In this document: piece after piece, positions 18,987 to 28,788 of the stretch
Position numbering within the stretch: the stretch's first letter is position 1
Layout: each line of letters starts with the position of its first letter
Assembly (NCBI GenBank): GCA_013416795.1
Contig: RQSC01000020.1
Coordinates: forward strand, 305,745-345,779
Reading direction: 5' to 3'
From: Prasinococcaceae sp. CCMP 1430
Taxonomy: Eukaryota > Prasinodermophyta > Palmophyllophyceae > Prasinococcales > Prasinococcaceae
DNA: 40,035 nt
Position numbers and translations under genes: made by a program
The notes under the pieces: generated by a model
What the model was told of the DNA's origin: nothing
The model's database searches: none
What the model saw: only the letters and a program-made list of their open reading frames with translations

Positions 18987-19753
18987 CGCGCTGCGGCGCC
19001 GCGGCCCGCGCGCGCGCGGCCCTGGCGCACCCGCGAAGCCCCCTCTCGACCGAGCCCCCCCTGCCAGCCCTGGTAGCCCGGGGTGCGCTCAAACCCGGCC
19101 GCGCGCGCCCGCGCGCGCACTCACTGGCAGCGTACCCGAGAGCCTCGGATCGCTACCCCCCCCCCCCCCCCTCTTCCCCTCTTCCCCTCTTCTCCCCCAG
19201 CACACACTCGCGCGCCGCGCGCAGCCGCGCGCTCACCCTGCAGCTGCTGCTTCTCTGCACCTGCACAGCAAGCAGCAAGCACAGCGAGCAGCACGCAGCG
19301 CCCGCGGCGGCATCTGCGCGCTCGGGGAACGCGTTTGAACCCGCCCCAACCGACCTCGGATGCCGGCGCCTTCGTTTTGACGTACGCCGTATATGAGGTA
19401 CAAGACAAATTCAGGGTTAAATTTTGCCACGTATTTGAATGTCAACATTCGCTCGTACGAATCGGATGAGGTTTGGGTTCGGATTGGCGCAGGGGAGGCG
19501 CTGTCTGCGGGCGCGCAGGCGCTGTCTGCGGGCGGGGACGGGCGCGTGTCCGCGCTCGGGCTCAGGCCGGCGCGAGCGCGGGCTTGTCTTAAGGGCGGCA
19601 GGCAGGAGGGGACGCGTGTCTTTGGCTGGCCGACGAGGGCGTCCTGGGGGGAGTGCGGCGGGGGAGCGAGGGACCGCTGACCGTGCACGCTCATGAGGAT
19701 AGTACAACAATGTGGATGCATGTTACGAATCCCGGCGCAGCGCGGCGGCGCGC
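18987..19753. other. Intergenic region with a C run and a short direct repeat; no gene seen
   Basis: This lies between the start of the tetraspan gene and the end of ATG9, so it should carry the tetraspan promoter. It contains a C run near 19157-19170 followed by CTCTTCCCCT repeats, and two copies of GCGCTGTCTGCGGGCG at 19498-19513 and 19519-19534. The stretch 19380-19490 is comparatively A/T-rich. No open frame here looks like a protein. Confidence 0.4.
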
Positions 19754-22159
19754 TCAGAGGATGTCCGGCATGGCGGCGACGCTCGCGCCCTCGGGCTGCA
19801 TGAGCGCGGCCGCCCACGCCGAGCCCATGGCGTTGACGGTGTCGGGCGCGGCGGATTGCGCGCGCGCGCGCGCGACCCCCGCCGGCGCGTCCCCAGCGCC
19901 ACCAGGCACAGCGCCTCCATTGGCGTTCGCCGCCGAGTGCGTGCGCTCGACCTGCAACGAGCTTGAGATGTCCTGTCGCAGCTGCGGAGCGTGCCTCGCA
20001 CTCGGCGACAGCGTGGCCGCGCTCGTAGCCATCGGCGGGGTCGAGATGGCCGTCGGGTCCTCGCCGAGCGCCGACAGCAGGTCGCCGCGGCTGGCCTCAC
20101 CCTCGGACATCTGCTGCAGCGGGTCGACCGGCGGCGCGTACGCGGGAGGCCCCATCGCCACCTCGGCCGGCGCTGCGAGGTCTCCGCTCTCGACGTCAAG
20201 GCCAAGCGCGGCCGCTCCAGCCGCGCCCGCCCCGGCGGCGTCGGTCACGCCGCGGTGCGTCGCCAGCTGGGCACTCGACATGGCGTCGAGGACTCGCGCG
20301 GCGGGCGTGCCGGGCTCGGCCCAGCCCTCGCGGCCGTAGCTGTCGGCGAAGAGCGCCATCGACGCGTCCACCTTGGTCACGTGCGCGTACGCGGTGGCGT
20401 GCCCGTCTGTGCCGTCGCTGAGCTCGACGTAGCTCCCGTCGCCGTAGTTGCCGCTGCTGCCGCCGCTGTCGCCGCCCCCTTCGCCAAAGCCGCCGCCGCC
20501 GCCGCCGAACCCGTGCCCGTTGCCGGCGCCGTAGCTGCCGCCGCGCCACTGCGGCCGGCCCTGGGCCCCGCGGGCAGTGCAGAAGTCCGAGCCGGCGAAG
20601 ACGTCGCCGACGCCCTCGACGTACACCGTGTTGTCCCGGAAGAACGCGACGAGGTCTCCCGAGCGCTGCGCGATGGGCCCGAGGAGCATGAGGGGCGCCA
20701 CGAGCACGCTGACCATCTCCTCGAGGAAGAGCGTCGCGCGGGGCTGGAAGAGCTCGGCGAGGCTGCTCTGCGCAGCTCGCGAGGCGGGCGCGAGCCGCCA
20801 CGCGCGCGGCGAGAAGCGGAGGTGCTTCATGGCCTTGAGCAGCGTCTCGCGCGGCTCGAACTTGGGCGAGGCGTCGGGCGACAGCGCGCGGCAGATGGCG
20901 AGCACGACGGTGAAGAGCGCGGCGTACCACAGCAGCTGCCGGTCGCCGACCTCCGCGCGGAGCAGCTCCTCGTCCATCGCGGCGACGAAGAGCAGCATGG
21001 CGGCGAACGCCCCAACGACGAACGCCACGAACTTGGCGATCATCCCCACGAAGGCCGAGGGGAACATGGAGACGTAGTCCACCGCGTGCGCGTGCGCGAG
21101 CGCCAGCCGCCGCTCCAGCGCGCGCGGCGTCTCGTTGAGCGCGCGCAGCTTGTGCCGCGCGTAGCCCGTCCAGTCGCGCTCGCCCACCGCGGCGGGGTGC
21201 CTGTACAGGTACTCCGCGTGCCGTATGAAGAAGAAGACGAAGGCGAACACGAACAGGAAGGGGCTCAGCACCAGGCACGTCACGCCGGCGGCGAGCAGCC
21301 GCAGGCGCAGCGCGTCGCCCGCGCCGGGCGCCACGGCGGCGGCGCGCACGCGGCACGCGCTCGCGTCGAGAAAGTGGTCGAGCACGAACCAGTCCACCGC
21401 CATCTGCACGTACGCCGTGAGCATGGGCCGCCTCCAGCCGAGGCGCGGCACGCCCACGTGCACGGGCAGCACCCCGCTGTCCACCAGCCCCACCATGTAG
21501 TTGTCGCGCCGCAGCACGCGCATCATCATCTCCAGCGGCGTGAGCTCCTTGGCCAGGCAGATGCGCCGCGTGTCCTGCACGCCCGCCAGCCGCTTGAGCA
21601 GCTCGGGGAACTGCAGCGCGGGCAGCTCGGCGTCGCGCACCTGCAGGGCGTCCGCGAAGAAGCGCCGCATCTCCAGCAGGCGCGGCAGCTCGCGCGCGAG
21701 GCCCACGGAGGACGCCAGGAGGTACGCGGAGAACACCGCGCAGTACGCCGCGGCGGGGAAGCTCCACTTGGGCGCCTCGCGTATGGCCTCCTTGACGATG
21801 TCGCACTCGTCCTTGGCGTTGCACGCCGCGAGGCGCTCCCAGTCCACCTTGACGATGAGAAAGGTGCTCAGGAAGACGGTGAAGGCCAGCGTGAGCAGGT
21901 TGAGTGCGCGCGAGAGCAGCGCGCAGGCGAGGCCGCGCTCCGAGTGGTAGGCGTGTACGCGCGCCAGGAAGGCGTCGAGGTCCGCGACGGCCTCCCAGCG
22001 CTTGGTCTCGTGCTTGAGGAACTCGGCGTGCTCGGCGTGCTCCGCCAGGGGGTGGGGCGGGTGGTGGGGCGCGCCGCGCTCGTGCTGGGGGCGCCCGCGG
22101 CCGTTGTGCGCGTGGTGGTGGTGCGCCTCAGCACCCCCCCGCTCGCGGGCGCCGAACAT
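19754..22159 (-). CDS. ATG9: Autophagy-related protein 9 (ATG9), lipid scramblase
   Basis: ATG9 is the multispanning scramblase of autophagosome-forming vesicles. The 801-residue product begins at ATG 22159; the open frame extends only to 22237, with no other ATG. Family landmarks in order: FLKHETKRWEAVADLD, hydrophobic helices LTLAFTVFLSTFLIVKVDW and YCAVFSAYLLASSVGL, LTPLEMMMRVLRRDNYMVGL (the conserved helical segment), HAEYLYRH, YARHKLRALNETPRALERRL (family W..R.FNEL.H.FE.RL), PRATLFLEEMVSVLVAPLML, and FFRDNTVYVEGVGDV. The length fits the family (about 700-1000). Oddities: a His-rich N-terminus (HHHHAHNGRG, HHPPHP) and a Gly-rich, probably disordered C-terminal third with possible phosphorylation sites. 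It appears intronless. An extra 5' exon cannot be excluded. Confidence 0.93.
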   Translation of the reverse strand: MFGARERGGAEAHHHHAHNGRGRPQHERGAPHHPPHPLAEHAEHAEFLKHETKRWEAVADLDAFLARVHAYHSERGLACALLSRALNLLTLAFTVFLSTFLIVKVDWERLAACNAKDECDIVKEAIREAPKWSFPAAAYCAVFSAYLLASSVGLARELPRLLEMRRFFADALQVRDAELPALQFPELLKRLAGVQDTRRICLAKELTPLEMMMRVLRRDNYMVGLVDSGVLPVHVGVPRLGWRRPMLTAYVQMAVDWFVLDHFLDASACRVRAAAVAPGAGDALRLRLLAAGVTCLVLSPFLFVFAFVFFFIRHAEYLYRHPAAVGERDWTGYARHKLRALNETPRALERRLALAHAHAVDYVSMFPSAFVGMIAKFVAFVVGAFAAMLLFVAAMDEELLRAEVGDRQLLWYAALFTVVLAICRALSPDASPKFEPRETLLKAMKHLRFSPRAWRLAPASRAAQSSLAELFQPRATLFLEEMVSVLVAPLMLLGPIAQRSGDLVAFFRDNTVYVEGVGDVFAGSDFCTARGAQGRPQWRGGSYGAGNGHGFGGGGGGFGEGGGDSGGSSGNYGDGSYVELSDGTDGHATAYAHVTKVDASMALFADSYGREGWAEPGTPAARVLDAMSSAQLATHRGVTDAAGAGAAGAAALGLDVESGDLAAPAEVAMGPPAYAPPVDPLQQMSEGEASRGDLLSALGEDPTAISTPPMATSAATLSPSARHAPQLRQDISSSLQVERTHSAANANGGAVPGGAGDAPAGVARARAQSAAPDTVNAMGSAWAAALMQPEGASVAAMPDIL

Positions 22160-22385
22160 CTCGCGCGCGCCGCCGCCGCCCGCCCCGCGCAGCGACTCGG
22201 CGAGCGTCGCGCGCGCGCCCGAGGCCACCAAACGCGCTCAAGAATGCTGGCCCACTGCTCATGGGAGGCGATACGCATCCTTGCGGCCTTGAGCTGCCGC
22301 CGCTCACACGCACGCGCGCGCACGCGCGTGCGTGCGCGCGTGCGCAGAGCGACGCTCACGCCGCAGCGCAGCGGGCACACGCGGC
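22160..22385. promoter_or_regulatory. Probable 5' flank of ATG9, CG-rich
   Basis: Region immediately upstream of the chosen ATG9 start. It is CG-rich with no TATA-like word recognised. The first 70 bases remain open in the ATG9 frame but lack an ATG. Confidence 0.35.
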
Positions 22386-22510
22386 ACGTGCGTGTGTGTG
22401 TGTACGCGTGTGCGTGTGCGTGTGCGTGTGCGTGTGCGTGTGCGTGTGTGTGTGCGTGTGCGTGTGCGTGCGCGTGCGCGTGTGTGTGCGTGTGTGCGTG
22501 CGCGCGCGCG
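22386..22510. repeat. (TG)n/(CGTG)n array
   Basis: Alternating GTGTGC/GTGCGT over more than 100 bases, grading into CG alternation. It is the left arm of a second TG...CA pair (right arm 22757-22990). Confidence 0.9.
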
Positions 22511-22756
22511 CTCAAAAAAGAGCGCGCCGCCTCCGCGGCGCCCCCGTCCGCCTGCGCCTCCCCCTCACCCTCCTCACCCTCCCCCACGCGCTGCCCTCAG
22601 CCCCGGCTGCCCGCCGGTCCCGCGCCGGCACACCTCTCGCTCCCTCGGCGCACCTCCCCCTCACCACCCACCGCCTTCCCCACGGCCAGCAGCAGCAGCA
22701 CGAGGCACGCGCTGAAAACGCGCCGGATGGCACGCGCGCGAGCGCGCGCGAGTGCG

Positions 22757-22840
22757 CACGTGCGCACGTGCGCGCACACGCACGCACACACGCGCGCGCA
22801 CACACACACACACGCACGCACGCACGCACGCACACGCGCG

Positions 22841-22904
<64 letters not shown>

Positions 22905-22990
22905 TGCTCGTGCTCGCACGCGCGCGCGTACACGCACACTCGCACACGCGCGCGCGCGGGTGTGCGCGCGCGCGCGCGCGCGCGTCCACG
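22757..22990. repeat. (CA)n/(CGCA)n array, inverted relative to the (TG)n at 22386-22510
   Basis: A long CA alternation with pure CA from about 22848 to 22900, flanked by CGCACA variants and CG alternation. It is followed, as at 15401, by a module rich in GCGAAA and TTTCCGC words (22995-23120). Confidence 0.9.
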
Positions 22991-23548
22991 CAATCGCACC
23001 GAAATGCCTTTCCGCGAAACCGTTCGCGGATGCCGCCGCACCTCTTCCCGCGCAAAAACGCGCGGAAAGCCGCGCGCGCCGGAGCCCCCGAAGCCGTGAA
23101 TTTCCGCATTTCCGCGCGCTGACAAAGCGCACCGCGATGCGCCGTTTCGGACCCGCAGCCCAATCGATAGCATGACAATGAGACAATGACATATTCGAAT
23201 CATGTAGCCACGGGAGACACTTTTGCGACGCACCGTCGGTGGTCAAAATCCGTGCCAGGGTGGCAGGGTCGCCGGCGCGCCGCGCACGAGGGCTTCGGGG
23301 TTTAGGGTTAGGGTCTCACGTTCGAATGAAGTCACCCACGGGAGAGCTAGTTCCCACATCAAAGCGCATCCAAACGCGCGCGCGCGGAGCGGCGCCGCGA
23401 ATCCGGAAGCGGCGACCGGCGGCGGCATTAAAAAAAAAAAAAAAAAAAAGGGGGGGCAGGGGGGGGGCAGTCGCATCGGGTCGCATCGAATGTCGTAAAC
23501 CCTTAACCCTAAACATTAAAACCCTAACCTAACCCTAATGCATTTCTC
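22991..23548. other. Non-coding island with CGCGAAA-rich module, poly-A and telomere-like tracts
   Basis: 22995-23150 repeats TTCCGCGAAA/CGCGCGGAAAG-type words. 23160-23225 is A/T-richer. TTTAGGGTTAGGG lies near 23299-23313. A 20-base A run (23430-23449) is followed by a G-rich run. Telomere-like words CCCTTAACCCTAAA and AAACCCTAACCTAACCCTAA occupy 23500-23540. No gene is supported. Confidence 0.5.
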
Positions 23549-23674
23549 ATCAAAATGCATGCGAGACCCATTTTTATTTTTATTCTGTTTTTGTTGTTTG
23601 CGTCGTTTGAGATCAAAATGCATGCGACACCCATTTTTATTTTTTGTCTGTTTGTGTTGCTTCTGTCGTTTGAT
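23549..23674. repeat. 63-bp tandem repeat, two copies
   Basis: ATCAAAATGCATGCGA begins at 23549 and again at 23612; each is followed by CACCCA- or GACCCATTTTTATTTTT and a T/G-rich stretch ending CGTTTGA. The copies differ at several bases. Composition is far more A/T-rich than surrounding genes. The 63-base period is a multiple of three, so one frame stays open by chance. Confidence 0.8.
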
Positions 23675-23856
23675 ATCCTTTTTTCCATGGATGTGGCGAT
23701 GGGTGTTCATACCTGACTCAAACCGTGTGTTCAGCAGGTGTTTTTTTTGTTTGTTTTTGGAAGGTTTTTTTTTTTCGAGTGTCGGCGATGCGCACGCATT
23801 CGGCGCCGCCGGCTGCGGCTGCGGCTGCCGCCTCCTCCTCGCGGCGCTGCCCCTTC

Positions 23857-24108
<252 letters not shown>

Positions 24109-24110
24109 NC

Positions 24111-27099
24111 GCCGGCGCCGGCGGCGGCAAGGACGCCGCCCCCGCCGCAAAGGCGGCGCCGGCAAAGGCCAAGGGCGGCAAGGACGGCAAGGCGTCGAAG
24201 GCAGGCGCAGGTGCGTGGCGGCGATGGCGCGCCCGCGCGCTCGCCAGATCGACGCAGAGCGCGCGCCGCGCGCCGAGAGCGCTCGCGCTCCGATCGGGGA
24301 GCGCGCGTACGCGCCTCGCACCCGCGCGCCCGTCGTCGCGCGCCGGGGACTCTGGCGGTGATCGTCGCGCTGACCCGCGGTCGCCCGCTGCGCGCCCTGG
24401 TGCATGGCTGCCGCCCTCGCCCGCGTCGCCGATCGCTTCGCTCGCCCGCGTAGCTGAGAGCAACCTGCCGCCCGAGGTGGCTGAGCTCCGCTCGTCGTGG
24501 GAATTCGCTGCGGTGTGCCACTTTCTGCTGTCGTTCAAGCGCGTGCTGAAGCTGCACCGCCACCTCGCCCCCTCGCAGATCGAGGATGCCCTGCTCCGGC
24601 CGCGAGGGAGCGCGGCAGCCGAGAAGCTGTGGACGGATGCCATGGCGGGCCTGCTCAACCCTGAGGAGCCCGAGACGCGTGAGGATGAGGAAGAGGACGA
24701 CTACGAAGAGGAGGAAGAGGGAGACGAAGCGGAGGACGAGGAGGAGGACGAGGAGGAGGAGGAGGAAGCTGCTGGAAACGCCGAGGAGCGCAATGAAGGC
24801 GACGGCGATGGCGCGCCAGAGGGCGAGCGGGAGGTTGCTGCTGACGTCGCTGCTGACGCTGCGGACGCGAGTGCGCCCGAGTGGGAGGCGCGGCCGGCGC
24901 CGCAGCAGGCAGGTGAGCAGGCGCAAGAGCCTGCGCCGGCGCCGGCGCAGGAAGCTGCAGCACAGGGGAACGCCGAGGCTCCCCAAGAGGGGGCGCCTGC
25001 GTCGACCGTGAAGGTCGAAGGCGGGCTTGAGCCGATGGAGGTCGATGCGGACGCGGGCGAGGGTGGCGATGCGCAGACCCAGGCCAAGATTGAGCCGCCT
25101 CAGGAACAGGCGGCGCAGCAGCCGGAGCAGCAGGTGGACGAGCGGGAACAGAAGCAGGAGCAGGAGCAGGAGCACAAGCCGGAGCAGGAGCAGGCAGGAA
25201 TTGCAGCTGACGCGAGTGCGCCCGCTGCGGAGAACGAGGAGGACCGAACATTCAATGAGCTCGACGAGCTGCTGGCGCGGCACACGCGCAACCGCTGGGA
25301 CGACGACAACGAGATCTTCGACTCAGATCCGCTCGCCGACGGCACGCGCAAGTTTTTTGCCTCTGGCGACCTGAGCGCAACGGAGCGTGCGCAGGTGTTC
25401 TACGCGCTGTGCTGCTGGGCCTCGCAGTCTGAAGCGTACAGCGACCTCATCAAGCACATGTGCGAGACTGAGGAATGGCCGCCGCGAATGTTCGAGTGCG
25501 AGTTCGGCGTCGACGCGGACGGTGCGCACTACTATCACATGGGCCCGGACGACAACTACTGGCTTTGGCGGGAGGACCGCCCGAAGGGCCGCTCCTTCTG
25601 GACGGCCAACGACAGGCACGGCTGGGAAGTGATCGCGACCAATCTCGAGGAGATGGAGGCGTGCAGCAAGCGCTGGAAGAAGTCGTCAAACAAGGACGAG
25701 AAAGCCATGGGCAAGCTGCTCGAGGAGGAGTGGCTCGTGCCGCTCGTGGCCGCGCGTGAGCTTCGCCTCCGACGTGAGCGCCTCGAGAAGGAGCGCGAGG
25801 CGCGCGAGGCAGCTTGGCGCGCGATTCCACGCAAGACATCGGGCCGCCTCGCGCGCGTGCAGCAGGAGAAGATCGAGCGCGAGGCGCGCGAGCGCGAAGA
25901 GGCCGAGCTGCGCGCCATCGAGGAAGCCGAGCGCCTGGAGGCCAAGCGGCGCCAGCGCGAGGCTGCCAAGAAGGCCAAGGAACAGGAGGCCATCAAATTG
26001 GCAGCCGAAAACGCCGCACGCCTCGCTGCCGAGTTTGAGGCCCGCTACTCCGCGCAGGCACGCGACGCTCGCGCCAAGGCCCGCAACGCCAAGGAGGAGG
26101 CCGAGCGCGCCCGACGCGAGGCTGACATTGCCGCGGCGGCCGCTGGCGTCGTATCCGCGGCCGTCCCGGCCAAGCAGGATGACGCCGCCGGCGGAGGCGA
26201 GGCTGACGGTGGCGATGGCGATGATGACGACGAGCTTGGCCCGTACGAGGAGGGCGTGTGTGTTGGGCGGACGCTCGACTGCTTCTGGGAGGACGACCAT
26301 TGCTGGTACCCCGCGCGGATCGAACAAGACGTCGGTGACTCGGTGCTTCTCGTGTACGAGGACGGTGCCGAGGAGGCGCTCACGTGGGAGGGGATCGGAA
26401 CTGTGCGCTTCACCGATGGGCGCGCGCCACCGCTGCGCTATTTGGCTGCAAGGCGTGCCGCCGCCGACAAGGAAGAGGCGCGCAAGGAGAAGCGCCGCGC
26501 AGACTCCGCGCGTGCTCGGACCAAGCGCAACGAGAAAAAGGCCGCGGAGAAGGCGGAGGCTGAGGCGGCAGAGGCGCGGCGAGCACAGGAGGCGGCCGAC
26601 GTGGCCAAGGCGCAAGCGCGCGCGCAGGCGCAGGCGCAGGCGCGCGCGGAGGCGCGCGCCGCCCAGGCGGCCGCGCGAAAGAAGGCGCGTGCCGAGCAGG
26701 TGGCGCGCACCGCTGAGGCGGCCGCTGTTGGAGCCCATGCTGCGGCGCACGCGACGCTGTCGCCCTCAGTAGTCGCGACCGGTGCGGGCGCGGCCGGCGC
26801 AGCGAATGCTGGCGACGTGGTGCTCTCGCCCGAGGAGGTCGCGAAGATCGCGCACCGCAAGCACATGCGCAAGCTGCAAGCGCAACGCTACCGTGAGCGG
26901 CAGAAGGCTGCCAAGGCCGAGGCGAAGGCCAAGGCGGCGGCTGAAGCCCAAGGGGCTCAGCCGGCTGGTGGCCCGGACAGTGCGGCGGCGGCAGCGGCAG
27001 CGACCCAGCAGCAAGCGGCTCAGCGAGCGCTCCAGCAGCAGCAGCAGCAGCAGCACCAACAGCAGCAGCACTTTCTGCAGCAACAACTCGCTGCCCAGA

Positions 27100-27132
<33 letters not shown>

Positions 27133-27461
27133 TCGCGCACGGCATGCACCACATTTCTGAGGGGTTCCAAGTCGCAAGCCCGACGAGGGCCCAGGTGGCG
27201 GGCGTGCCCGTTGCGCACGCGCAGGGATACCCCTTCGGACCGCACGGCGTGCCGCAGCAGCCAGCGATGCAGGCGCACATGCCCGGCATGATGGGCAGCT
27301 CGCCGCTGTCGGCCCTCCAGCAGCAGCAGCTGATGCAGCACCAGCAGCAGATGTTTTTCATGCAGCAGCAGGCGCAGCAGCAGCGGCAGCAGCAGGCGCA
27401 GCAGCAGCAGGCGCAGCAGAACGCCTTCGGGCACATGTTCGCCCCTCCCGGCCAGCCTTGA
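24111..27461 (+). CDS. DDT-WHIM chromatin-remodelling accessory protein with Tudor-like domain and polyQ tail (5' end missing)
   Basis: A likely nuclear partner of an ISWI-type remodeller. Exons 24111-24210 and 24454-27461 join in phase 1 (CAG/GTGCGT ... CGCGTAG/CTG), giving 1035 residues. In order: a Lys/Ala-rich start; a DDT-like helix pair (WEFAAVCHFLLSFKRVL then SQIEDALL, about 48-80); a long Glu/Asp tract (about 109-145); an A/E/Q/P-rich linker; a WHIM-like segment (FFASGDLSATERAQVFYALC, then FGVDADGAHYYHMGPDDNYW, about 333-400), as after the DDT domain in CECR2/RSF1-type proteins; a charged coiled coil (about 460-595); a Tudor/agenet-like fold (GRTLDCFWEDDHCWYPARI then VLLVYEDGAEEALTW, about 635-690); another coiled coil; and a polyQ-rich C-terminus (from about 880). 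The 243-bp intron is a multiple of three without an in-frame stop. The start codon is lost in the poly-C run. Confidence 0.75.
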
Positions 27462-27760
27462 GCGAGCAGCGAGCCGTAAGAAGATCAGCACCAATTGTTG
27501 CACGCCCTCCGTCCCTGTACCCCGCGGGAGCCTCGTGGCGCGGCGGCGTACGCGCTGCTCTGCCGCTGCACCTTGCCACCGACCCATGGGCGGTTGCTTG
27601 CGCGCTCTCGTGGATGTCGCCCGAGGTCTCATCAGTACTACAGTAATTTATTACACGTACGAACTATGGCTATCCTCGAGAGCGACGGCGGCGGCCTCGT
27701 CCGCGCCGGCAACCCACCCCCCGCCGCCGTCGGCGCTGGCGCCGGTGCGGGGGAGAGGCA
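27462..27760. other. Convergent intergenic spacer between DDT-WHIM and TFIIS genes
   Basis: It holds the 3' ends of both genes. A short A/T-richer patch near 27635-27670 (CAGTACTACAGTAATTTATTACACG) may serve 3' end formation. Nothing coding is seen. Confidence 0.35.
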
Positions 27761-28573
27761 TCAGCTGGCGTCTTTGGTCCACGTATGCCTGCAGCGCTTG
27801 CACTCGATCTTAATGGTCACGGACTCGTCCGCGTTGGTGCCCCACACCTCGGCCTTGCGAATGTCGCGCGAGCCGCCCACGTACACGTAGCCCGCGTCCG
27901 CCGCGCCGCACACGGGGCACGTGTGCTCGGTGGTGGCGTGCGCGCCCTCGGCGGTGTCGACGGTCGCGCGGCGCAGCGCCTTCTCGCGCAGCCTCTCCCG
28001 CTCGTCGCCCGCCGCGCTCCCGCGTGCGAGCTCCTCGGGCGGCGCGCGCACCAGCTCCCGCGCGCCGACCTCGTCATCCAGGATGCGCTCGCGCAGGCTC
28101 GGGTTGCGCCGCAGCGACGCAAGCAGCGACCGGCAGCGCGCCGAGTACCACCCCGGTGCGCCGCCGCCCCTGCGTCCGGCGTCTTCCGCAGTTACGGCGG
28201 CTTCATGCAGCGCCCTCTCGATGCCGCACGCGAGAGACTCGCCGCCGTCGGCGAGCCACGCCACCTCGCCGGCGAACGCAGCCAGCAGCCGGGCGCGCGC
28301 GGCGGCGCGCGTCGAAAGCGGGACCGACGCCGCGGGCTCCGCGCGCGCGGGCTCGTGCGCACCGCCCGCGCCGCCGCACCCGGGGCTGCCGCCAGCCCCG
28401 CCACCGCCGCCTCCGCCAGCGCCAACGCCAACGCCGCCTCGTGTGCCGTCGTCCTCTGCCGCGCCGCCGCCTGCGCCACCGCCGCCAGGGCTGCCGCCAG
28501 CCCCCAAACCGCCGCCTCCGCCAGCGCCAACGCCAACGCCACCTCCTGTGCCCTCGTCCTCTGCCGCGCCCAT
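27761..28573 (-). CDS. TFIIS: Transcription elongation factor TFIIS (TCEA) homologue with Gly-rich N-terminus
   Basis: TFIIS rescues backtracked RNA polymerase II by stimulating transcript cleavage. The product is 270 residues from ATG 28573; the frame extends upstream only with non-ATG codons. Residues about 2-71 are two copies of a 35-residue Gly-rich unit beginning AAED(E/D)GT. The central polymerase-binding domain follows, with NPSLRERILDDEVGARELV (family NP.LR..(V/I)L.G...P...). The zinc ribbon spans about 216-270 with ligands Cys219, Cys222, Cys258 and Cys261. The catalytic acidic pair is Asp249-Glu250, in NADES where the family has SADEP. The N-terminal LW (TFIIS-N) domain is not visible: it may be in an upstream exon (CCCCTAG lies just before the ATG) or truly absent. 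It is divergent with the next gene across about 215 bp. Confidence 0.87.
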   Translation of the reverse strand: MGAAEDEGTGGGVGVGAGGGGGLGAGGSPGGGGAGGGAAEDDGTRGGVGVGAGGGGGGGAGGSPGCGGAGGAHEPARAEPAASVPLSTRAAARARLLAAFAGEVAWLADGGESLACGIERALHEAAVTAEDAGRRGGGAPGWYSARCRSLLASLRRNPSLRERILDDEVGARELVRAPPEELARGSAAGDERERLREKALRRATVDTAEGAHATTEHTCPVCGAADAGYVYVGGSRDIRKAEVWGTNADESVTIKIECKRCRHTWTKDAS

Positions 28574-28788
28574 GCCTAGGGGCGCCGCCTGCGCGCCCTG
28601 TGGCACACGCCCGGCCCCCACCTCGACGCCCGCCCCACGCCATCGTGAATGCGTTCAGTTTGATATATTATATCCGCGTGGCCAAATTCAATGCATTTTG
28701 ATACCAAGTTGCGGCCATTATTTCCGCGCGCCACACCACCCTCCGCCCACACCCCGCACGCGCGCCCCTGCCACGCGGAGAGGCTCGG
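28574..28788. promoter_or_regulatory. Bidirectional promoter region between TFIIS and the unrecognised plus-strand gene
   Basis: The two start codons face away from each other over 215 bp. The centre is unusually A/T-rich for this window, with a TATA-like near-palindrome TGATATATTATATCC at 28661-28675 and AAATTCAATGCATTTTGATA just after. This is the clearest TATA-like element in the window; its use is inferred. Confidence 0.5.

Noticed and set aside
19991-23122. A 1043-residue plus-strand open frame opposite ATG9 and running into the TG/CA arrays
   Set aside because: The ATG9 frame on the other strand has full family motifs; this reading is Arg/Ala/Glu-rich noise followed by dinucleotide peptide.
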